Positions 56,201 to 64,000 of a stretch of DNA of 64,000 bases are shown here, in pieces. The DNA comes from Klebsormidium nitens (lineage: Eukaryota; Streptophyta; Klebsormidiophyceae; Klebsormidiales; Klebsormidiaceae), in assembly GCA_000708835.1 (NCBI GenBank), contig DF237127.1:62001-126000 (forward strand), in the 5' to 3' direction. Below the pieces are notes generated by a model. It did no database searches and was not told the DNA's origin. It saw only the letters and a program-made list of their open reading frames with translations. The position numbers and the translations under genes were made by a program. The first letter of the stretch is position 1; every line of letters starts with the position of its first letter.

Positions 56201-59200
56201 NNNNNNNNNNNNNNNNNNNNNNNNNNNNNNNNNNNNNNNNNNNNNNNNNNNNNNNNNNNNNNNNNNNNNNNNNNNNNNNNNNNNNNNNNNNNNNNNNNNN
56301 NNNNNNNNNNNNNNNNNNNNNNNNNNNNNNNNNNNNNNNNNNNNNNNNNNNNNNNNNNNNNNNNNNNNNNNNNNNNNNNNNNNNNNNNNNGGGGCACGGG
56401 CTGGGTCCCCTTCAGAAACCTGCGGCCGACCCTTCGCTGGGCGGGAAAACGGTGGCACATGCTCAAGAATCTGACTGGCCCGCTTGGCAAGATCGTCGTT
56501 CCAGTCGGGGGGTCAGGGTCGCCTGCAATCGAGGCCCCCGGCGCCGTAGGGGGCTCAGAATCGAAAACAACAGGGACCCCCAGGAAGCGCGGCGGCTCCG
56601 CAGGGGGGTCGAACAAGGAGACGGAAGAGGCCCCCAACGGATTAGTAGGGGGTTTGGGATCAGCGGCGAAAGAGACCCCCCGCAAGCGCCCCGGCTCAGC
56701 AGGGGGTACAAAAGCGGAGGCAAAAGCAACCCCCCGAAAGCGAGCCGGCTCAGCAGGGGGTTCGAAACCAGAGGCGAAAGGAACCCCCGGGAAGAGGCCT
56801 TGCGGACCAGCAACAGAAGCCGGGCCTGAAAGGGTTGCGAAAGCGGGCAAGCCTGCGGCGGACGCCTCGGCAGCCAGAACAAAACCCACTCCTAAGCCGG
56901 GCATGTCCGAGAAAGGCGCTGAGACACTGACAGAACGGAGCCCCCCGAGAGTGCGGCCGCCTCCCAAGGTCCGAACCCCTCCAGAAGTGAAGAAACCCCC
57001 GGAAAAGCAGGAATCTCCAAAAGTGCGGATACTTCATGAGGTGCAGGACTCCTCTAAACCGCGGCTGCAACCGGAGACGCTGTCCCTGCCCAAAGTGCAC
57101 ATCCCTGAGAAAGTGCAAACCCCCGAAGAAGCGCGAACGCCTCCAAAGGTGCAGAACTCTCCGAGACCGCGCCACCTCTACAAAGTGGGAGAAAGGCCTC
57201 CAGAAGACGCGGGCCCCCCTGAGGGGGGGCAAACTGAGGAGCGGCCAAGGGGAGTGCCCGGGAGAAAGTGCTTCGACTGCGGGACAGAGAAGACCACTGC
57301 GTGGCGACGGGGCCCCTTGGGCGATAACACGCTGTGCCAGACGTGCGGGGTGCGTTACTGGCTGATGAAACTGAGGGAGAAAAGGTTGGGGAGGTCGGAG
57401 ACGTTTGAACGGGAGCGGATCGAGGCGGTGCAGAATCCGGGGCCTGAGGGGGCGACAGGTGGCAGCGGGCTAGGGATGACAGGTGGCGGCGCCCCAGAGG
57501 TGACAGCTGACGGCGGGCCAGAGAAGAGCTGTATGCAGTGTGGGAAGTGGAGGAGAACCAAATTGAGTCAATGGCGGACGGGGCCGCCAGGGAAAGAGAC
57601 GCTGTGCAACGAGTGCGGGCTGCAATTTCGCAGGCTGGGCCCCGATTGGGTGCCAGGTGGCGCCCTTCTATTGGCCGAAAGCACCGCGCCAGTACAAGCT
57701 GGTGCGGGCAGGTACTTAGCCAAGCGGGGAGAGCCGACGAAGGGGTTACGCAGCACGAGTGCGGGGCCGATCGGACAAAAGGGGGGTACAAAAACAGGCG
57801 TTGAGGAGGGGTGGTGGAGAAAACCCGGGTTGGGCAGTGGCAGCTTCTTTGACAAAAAAATAGACCGGTCGGCGCTGGAAGGAAAGGGCACGGAGAAGCT
57901 GACGAGTTCGGCAAATGGGGATCCATTCCGCCTCCAAAGGCCGCCAGCCTCTTTTGCGGGCCCCCCTGGAAAGCCGAGGCAAGGCCCCCCCGCGGAGAAG
58001 AAGCGGGCGGCACGAGACTTGGAGTCGTCGAGTTTGTCGGAGTCTTCGAAGCGGATGCGGATCCAGGGCAACTCGGTGAGGAGTGCTAGTGCGAGGATCA
58101 TCGGACAGGCCCTCAGAAACGTCCGGATACGGCCAGACGCTTCCGGCGCGTCCGAGAAAGCTGTGTCCGGAAATGCCGCGTCCGAAAAGGCTGTGTCCGT
58201 AAATGCCGCGTCCGAAAGCAAGGAGAGGAACGTCGAGAGAGAACGAACGGCGGCCGGAGATGAGGGGGCGCAAGCGAAAGGAATTTGGACGCAGCCCGAC
58301 GCTTCTGCTGCGGCCGAGTGCGACGTGTCCGAAAGCATGGCGCCTGAGAAGAACGTTGAGACGGAGAGCGAAGGGGCCGAACAGAAAGAGGCGAAAGCAG
58401 AGCGAGAGAGGAAACAGCGGGCAGAGGCGCGGAGAAAGAAACGGGAAAGGGTCTGGCGGCTGAAAGCACAGCTGGCGTGTTCGATTGGCGAACCGAAGGG
58501 GCAAAAGGTTGCGAGGCTGAAAGCACAGCTGGCATGCTCAGTAGGCGAGCCTATCGGGAAGAGAAAAAGGCTTACGCGGCAAGAGGCGAGGAGAGAGGAT
58601 GGCGAGGTGGGGGTGAAAAGCGGGGCGGCGAAAGGGGGGCCGACGAGCGGAAAGCGAATCGATGTAGAAAAGGGAGGGCTTACGAGAAATCGGGGTGCTT
58701 CAGATACGGGGGGTGTAGATAGAGGGCTTAGCAGCGCCGCTAAGAAACTAGCGGTGTACGAAAAGCTGAAGCGAGTGGTGGGGGGTTCGGACAAGGTGAC
58801 GCGTCCGAAAGGACGTCCGAAGAGAGGGCGTCCGAAGAAGGGCGCGGCGCAGGAATCACCGAGGCGGAATCCGAAGAGGGGGAGAAAGAGCGACGAGGAA
58901 GAGAGCAGCGAAGAAAGCGACCCGTTACGGGGTGGAATTAATGAAGGAAAAGAAAGTGCGGGCGTAAGGGAGAAGGAAAAACAGGGAGTGTCAAAGCCAC
59001 CGAAGCAGAAAGGGCCGGGACGGCCGGTGTTTTGGGGGGTCAATTTGGACGAGTTGATCGTTGAAGAGGAGTTTGAGCTGCCGGAGAAGGTCCGGGCGCG
59101 GGCGGAGAGGGAACGCAGGGAGGTTAGGCGACGGTTAAGCGAGGTTAGCGGTGCAGGTGGCGAGGCGGGGAGCAGCGGGAGGGATCCCTCGGGAATAGAA

Positions 59201-59905
59201 GAGGTGCTTATTCACAGTGTGAAAGTGCCGGGGAAGACAAGCCGTGGGGAGAGTGTTGTCGAGAGCAAGAAAGCTGGAGCGAGGAGCGATGCGGCGGGGC
59301 TCGAGACGGGAAGAGCGCGGTGTTTTGCGGGAGTTTTAACGGAGATAGGCGCGGGGGAAACTCCGCTCCTCGGGCAGGAAGGAGCGGACGATTCGGGGGG
59401 TAGTCGGGCCAGTGAAACGATTCCCCTAGGAAGCGCGCACAAAGTGGCAAGCAGCGGGGGGGGTGCTGGGACCAGCGGTCGGACCCCCCCGGAAATCGAA
59501 CAGCCACCACGGCCGGATGAGTTCGATCTAACGGAAGAGCTCGTCTCCTGTCTAGACAAGTCCGAGGCCTTGTCCGCAGCGGAAGAGCTTCTTAGTAGGT
59601 GGGAAGAGGTGTCGCTGGACGAGGTACGGGGCCTCTTCTTGATGGTCAATCTTTGGAGTCCGGACGAGGAGTCGCTGAAAGATCCCGTGGGGTGGTATCG
59701 GGACAAGATCGAGGCGCTCGCGTTCCGGGAACAACGGTTTGTGGAGGTTGGGAGTGGGGGGAATGCGGGGGTGTTTAGAAAGTGGGCGGTGAAAGATGAC
59801 GACAGAGATGCAACAACGGAGGGAGAAAGGAGGCTTGGATTTTCGGAAAGACTGGAAGCGGTGAGTGCGGGGTCACCATCACTAAAAGATTTCTTCACGT
59901 CTTAG
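53269..59905 (+). CDS. Agenet-domain protein with two GATA zinc fingers
   Basis: Probable nuclear chromatin/DNA-binding protein. Exons 53269-53454, 54435-54510, 54763-54916, 55516-55603 and 56012-59905, all in phase. Residues 1-200 form two Agenet (Tudor-like) units: FEKGAVIETRSFQTGFRGAW ... RYLMVRPIPPRNIPF, then YAKGDKVDAYVLECWWSGTV ... GWVPFRNLRP ... AGKRW. A long disordered part follows with four PRKR-x-GSAGG repeats and many PPKV/PPEV units. GATA finger 1 (57269-57355) is CFDC-x18-CQTC, the plant class; finger 2 (57529-57618) is CMQC-x21-CNEC. An AT-hook-like run GRPKRGRPKKG is near 58809, then acidic helices and stop TAG. The 314-N gap at 56077-56390 lies in the last exon with its flanks duplicated; gap plus duplicate is 348 nt, a multiple of three. 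A strong GTGAGT donor at 59860 could give another C-terminus. Confidence 0.82.
56077..56390. other. 314-N assembly gap with duplicated flanks
   Basis: The 34 bases before the gap (56043-56076, ending cagaaacctgcg) are repeated exactly after it (56391-56424). Removing the Ns and one copy gives an uninterrupted Agenet domain, so the gap is probably an artefact of unmerged contig ends. Confidence 0.95.
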
Positions 59906-59972
59906 CACGTAAACCCTCGGTTGATAGCAGACTTTACACCCTCGTCGAAGCGCGCCAGCCACAGAGGGGAAA

Positions 59973-62900
59973 ATGCTCGGTTCGCCTTCGCTTGTCCGCT
60001 TTGGAATTGCCATGCGGCTACATCGTTTTGGGTATTGGATCCCCGAAGGTGACTCCTTCTCTGACCAGCAAAGCCCATCCATTCAATTTCTCGATAATCT
60101 CGTCGGTTGCTTGACAGCAGGAAGGATAAGAGGAATGGGAAGGAAAAGGCGCATGTGCAGGACGTTTTCTAATAGGACCTGTGCTCAGCTTGTGTTGAGG
60201 CATCTCAATCTCAACTTCTCAAGAGCTCTTCACACCTGTATCCTCCCTCAGGCGAAGGACGGGCCACTGGGCACTGCTCCTCTCGAAGCTGGCGTCAACT
60301 ATGCCGACGTCAGCACCGCCGCTCCTCAGGCGCGAAGCCGTGAGCCTCTCGGGACGTTCCCCGTCAGTGGAACATTCGATGCGGAAGCTGCCAACGTCCC
60401 CGCTCCGACGTCAGCCAGTCTGGCAAATCCAACGTCGAAGACGGCTGAGATTTCGAGCGTTCCGGGCTCTAGAGGCGAAGCAGTGCGAAGGGACTTACTT
60501 TCTTCGGACGTCCTGCCTGGGCCTGGGGCGTCCGTTGCTCGGACGCTGTCCGAAGGTATGGCGGACGACCGTGGTGGGGGGCTGGAGTCGAGCGACGGGG
60601 TGAATCCGAAGAAGGGCCTCAATAAGGACGACGAACGAGAACCAATCGGCGGGCCTGTCCCAGACAACGGGCTACGAGGGAACGATACGATCTCGAGTAA
60701 GGAACTGAGTCCGAACGGAAGGCTAGACCTGACTGGGGGGTTACATTTGGGCCAGGGCCTGGCTGCGGGCGGAACGCTGGACTCGGAGTGGGGGGTTGTT
60801 TTGGATAAGGCGATGGGTGTGGAGAAAGAGTTGAATGCGAACGGGGGGCTGGGTTCACATGGAGGGCTGCGATCGGACGGGGATCCAAATAAGGACGAGG
60901 TTCTGAGGTCGGCCAAAGGGCCAGTTTCGGACGGGGCACTGAAGGGGCCAAGTTCGGACGCGGGTTTGGACTTGAACGGGGGACCGAGGGCAGACGAGAG
61001 GGACCAGGGGCTGGAAACGGACGTTGTTCGGACGCTGGACGGGGGCCTGGATATGGACGAGGGGCTGGATTCGGACGCTGGGTTACGTGCGGACGCGGGA
61101 CCGAATCTGGGCGGGGAGCCGAATAAGGAGGAAGCGTCGAATGCAGACCGGAGGCTCTTTTCGCACGTGAAGGTGGCTGTGTCCGTGGGGCTTCATTCGG
61201 ACAGAGGCCTGCCTGCGGACGACGGCCTGACTCAGAAAGACGTCCGAAAGTCGGTCGAGGCGCTCCACTTGGGTGAGAGGAAGGATCCAAACGACGGGCA
61301 CACTGCGAACAAGGCTGCTCAGCGATCAAACGGCAGAGAGGGGATGATGCGTGTTGAGAAGAAGCGTTTGGTCGAAGACTCGGAGAGATCCGGCGGGATG
61401 GGGCTGGAGGGATCGGGGGGAGGCGTGACTGGAAACGCTTTGGAAACGCAGCAGGCAAGTCGGTGGTGACAACAGTCTGATTTGCGTTGTTAGCGCCTCC
61501 TATTTCATTGGTTCATTTCTTTTTTTGTGAGATTCCTCGAATTCTGAACCATTTGCTGGCTCTGACCACGCATGCTATGGGTTGTAATTCATGGATTCGA
61601 TAACAAATATGTTGAAAAAGTCCTTTTTGGTGGAGGGAACAGCCACACTTTTCGAAAATGTGGAGCGAAGAGCCACTAATGGGGCTGTTGCGATGCGTCT
61701 CTTCTAGACTTCTCAGATGATCGACATCGGCTCGAGTAGGCTTCTAGGCTTTTCAGGTGAACGACTTGGGGATTTATTCGAGCTGAATTTGGGGCACCGA
61801 AGGTAAAGCTCTTGCTGAATTTTTTTGCAAGCTATATCCAGGAGCAAAGACCCTGCTGCCAACCCTGGGTCTTTTCTCACAAGATAGCAATTTTGGAGAG
61901 ATAGCAATGGTTGTCAAAGAAGGGTTGCGAAGAGACTACTGTCACCTGTCAGCACCTTGTATCCATTATGGTAGGGTAAGACTTGTATTGGCGTAAAGAA
62001 GATGGGCTTACCCCCCGACCTAAGCTGCTCTCTGGAAAAAGAGAGCATTGCATATTGCATATTTGCCTTACGATTGCTTCCGTCTGTTTCCTTCTTCGAA
62101 CTCACACCAACGACCGCTCTAATGCTCTTATCGGACCGCTCTGATGCTCCCTCATTCTTCTGTTCACAGGGCCTGCGGATACCTCCCCCCCGAGGGAACC
62201 CGCCTGCCGCCGCCGCGCCCGTTTGGTCCGAGCACAGAACCCCCGACGGTCGCCCGTACTACTTCAACCGTGCGGTCCAAGTCTGCATATGGGAAAAGCC
62301 GTTGGAGCTGATGACCCCCCAAGAGCTGCATTCCCTCAACGTTTGGAAGGAGCTCATCACCCCCGACGGGCGCGTTTATTACTCCAACAGACTCACGATG
62401 GCGTCGAGTTGGACTGTGCCGGAGGATCTTCGCGCAGCGGGGGGGGGCTGGGCTGCTGGATCTAAGGGGGGGGCTGCCTTCGCTGGTGAGGATTCTTTAG
62501 AATTGACTCTTCAACATAAGGATAATGAGCTGTAGGATAAGCTCCTTAGCCACTGAGTCTTTTATCCCCAACGTTACGTGCTCCACAACCGTAAGCACCG
62601 TGAACCGCCAAACCAATTCCATCGGCCCCAGGCTGGTGACTTCACCGTCAACGCTCCCGATCTCTAGACTGAATCTTCATGCTCTATGGTTGGGGTCTGG
62701 AGTCAGCAGGTGGGTTTTAGCGCAAAGATGTTGAAAATTCAGCCGCTATCGATTGAGATTCTCAAAATACAGCAAGATTCGAGACGGGGGCCTTTGAAAA
62801 GCAATCGCCATGCCAGAGAAGCGAGGACGAGAGGGAAACACTTCAACACTGTGGTTTGAAGAACCGCAGTGCTCCGCTCCTGTCGCTGAGTTGATCGTTG

Positions 62901-64000
62901 ATCCCTTGTCGGATCCCGTTCCTTTTTGCGAAAGAGTCGTTGGCTGCTTCGTCAGTTTCTTGCAAAAGAAAAGTTTGAGCCAATCCATTGTAGTGAATAC
63001 TTTGGTGGACGAATTTTCTGATGCTATAAGACAGTGTTCGGCTTAGGTCAAATCTACGGTTTCCGGCCATGCTGGTCAAGTAGGAAACTGACTTGCCACC
63101 CTTGTCATCAGACCCCTTCTGCGGTCGATCCTTTTGCAGTGTTTCTCTCGTCAAGTTGTAGAAAGTATCATCTCTTGGTCATGACACACGAAATCTTGCT
63201 GATTTTACGGCCTCGCTTGTTGAATTGTCTTGTTATTCTTACTCGAGAGCGCTTCGGTGTGTTCAAAGGTCAGGATCTCTCAGACCCTAATGCCTTGAAA
63301 CCATTCTGCATTGCTTCCAGGTCCTATTGCTTCCCGGGCGTTTCCAGACGCCCAGCGAGCGGACTGGGACAGCCTGTTCCCCTGCATTGCGAACGGCTTC
63401 CCAACGGTTCCAGCGACTGAGCGGGCCACTCCGGACGTGCTGCGGACGCCTTTGGACGCACAACGAACGGTTCTGAGCGGCCGTCGGACGTTCTCGGACA
63501 CGCGGCAAGCAGAACTGGACAGCCTGTTCCCCTGCTCTGCGAACGGCTTCCGAACAGTACTAACAACCCAGCCGGCGATTTCGGGCGGACTTGGGAGCGC
63601 TCCCGACGCACTGTGGACACTTTCGGAAGCACAACGAACGGATCTAAGCGGCCGCCGGACGCTTTCGGACACCATGCAGAGGCTGTCGGACGCTGTCGCC
63701 GGGCGCAGCTCTGCAGAGCGCCCCTTGGCAGATGGTGCAATAAGGTCGAACCAGGTGTTAGCAGGGGACGGATTTACAGGGTCTCCCGACCCACTGCGGA
63801 CGCTTTCGGACGCACAGCAAACGGATCTAAGCGGCCGCCGGACGCTTTCGGACACCATGCGGAGGCTTTCGGACGCCATTGCAGGGTGCAGCGCTACAGA
63901 ACCCCCTTTGCAGAATGGTGCGATAGGGCCGAAACGGACGTCAGCAGGTGCGAGAGGGTTGGGGGGCGGTGAAGAGGATGAAACGCACTGGTTAGCGGAC
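59973..64000 (+). CDS. PRP40: Tandem WW-domain protein, PRP40-like splicing factor (3' end missing)
   Basis: PRP40 bridges the U1 snRNP and branch-site factors using two WW domains followed by FF domains. Exons seen: 59973-61454 (possibly only from the acceptor at 60251, exon 60252-61454), 62170-62485, and 63321 to the window end. The first intron uses a GC donor (CAG|GCAAGT) in phase 0; the second is GT-AG in phase 1 (G + GT = Gly). Exon 2 encodes both WW domains: WSEHRTPDGRPYYFN ... WEKPLELMTP and WKELITPDGRVYYSN ... SWTVPEDL. The LELMTP linker is typical of PRP40. The first exon is about 490 residues of degenerate G-L-D/N-rich repeats instead of the usual Gln/Pro-rich N-terminus; the last is a 226-codon open frame of internal repeats without an ATG. 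FF domains would lie beyond the window, so the PRP40 call is probable. Confidence 0.68.
60720..61250 (+). repeat. Degenerate coding repeat, G-L-x-x-D/N units
   Basis: Codes for short units such as GGL-x3-GL, LDMDEGLDSDAGLRADAG and GLHSDRGLPADDGL, 6-9 residues long. At DNA level phrases like 'tcggacgcgggtttgga' and 'gcggacg' recur. It is in frame with the PRP40-like reading frame. Confidence 0.7.
61998..62035. repeat. 38-bp dispersed repeat, copy B (inverted relative to copy A)
   Basis: Complement of 30014-30051 with a single difference. This copy lies in the intron before the WW exon. Confidence 0.7.
63440..63880 (+). repeat. Three ~80-bp coding repeats in the last visible exon
   Basis: Units near 63440-63510, 63609-63690 and 63795-63878 share 'acggatctaagcggccgccg' and 'gacgctttcggacaccatgc' or close variants. 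They encode LSGRRTLSDTM-x-RLSDA-like segments in the same open frame, separated by about 170-185 bp. Copies 2 and 3 are nearly identical, implying recent duplication. Confidence 0.85.

Noticed and set aside
57568-59043. 491-codon open frame on the minus strand
   Set aside because: Antisense shadow of the GC-rich Agenet-GATA exon; Ser/Pro/Phe-rich with no domain, while the plus frame carries two GATA fingers.
59860-60252. Splicing of the Agenet-GATA gene into the PRP40-like gene as one fusion
   Set aside because: The GTGAGT donor at 59860 is phase 2 but the strong acceptor at 60251 needs phase 0; the join would hit a stop at 60603.
60619-61458. 279-codon Pro/Ser-rich minus-strand frame
   Set aside because: Antisense of the repeat-rich PRP40-like exon; it has no family features.

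Overview
The window is nuclear DNA of a green-lineage (streptophyte) eukaryote. Every gene is split by spliceosomal introns, almost all GT-AG and often 300-1500 bp long. The products fit a photosynthetic plant-like cell: an LPA2-type photosystem II assembly factor, a chloroplast-type CPBP protease, an oil-body lipase, an OXS3-like stress protein and a plant-style DCAF1. Intermediate GC, intron-rich genes with short intergenic spaces and a bacterial/fungal-like NlpC/P60 protein suggest a charophyte alga such as Klebsormidium; that assignment is inference. Exons were joined by hand by requiring matching phases at every junction and agreement with family sequence.

Layout. 1-2553 (+): last five exons of STT3. 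3675-5914 (-): OXS3-like. 7539-14048 (+): class 3 / OBL1-like lipase. 15681-21071 (-): CPBP (CAAX-protease-like) membrane protease. 23126-27826 (+): ING-type PHD finger protein. 29154-33237 (-): secreted NlpC/P60 peptidase with Cys-rich modules. 36710-49576 (+): DCAF1. 50505-52090 (-): LPA2. 53269-59905 (+): Agenet plus two GATA fingers. 59973-64000 (+, runs off the window): tandem WW protein resembling PRP40. The first nine genes alternate strictly in strand, so intergenic spaces are alternately convergent and divergent. The genes are unrelated housekeeping and regulatory loci, not a pathway cluster; the chromatin/nuclear genes (ING, DCAF1, Agenet-GATA) have no evident common regulation.

The most unusual signal is recurrent partial duplication of exon edges. 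Short tandem copies of an exon end together with its splice site lie in the flanking intron. The clearest case is ING: five decayed 5'-edge copies upstream of exon 2 and three decayed 3'-edge copies downstream. Similar shadows occur at four DCAF1 exons and in the Cys-rich exons of the NlpC/P60 gene. Non-autonomous DNA transposons are also clear: two 492-bp copies of one element, each with a 3-bp target duplication; a 323-bp element with 54-bp inverted ends; and a small MITE with a 9-bp target duplication that has a relative in an STT3 intron.

Two N runs (41588-42211 and 56077-56390) are each flanked by the same sequence on both sides, so they may be false gaps. No rRNA genes or CRISPR arrays were seen.
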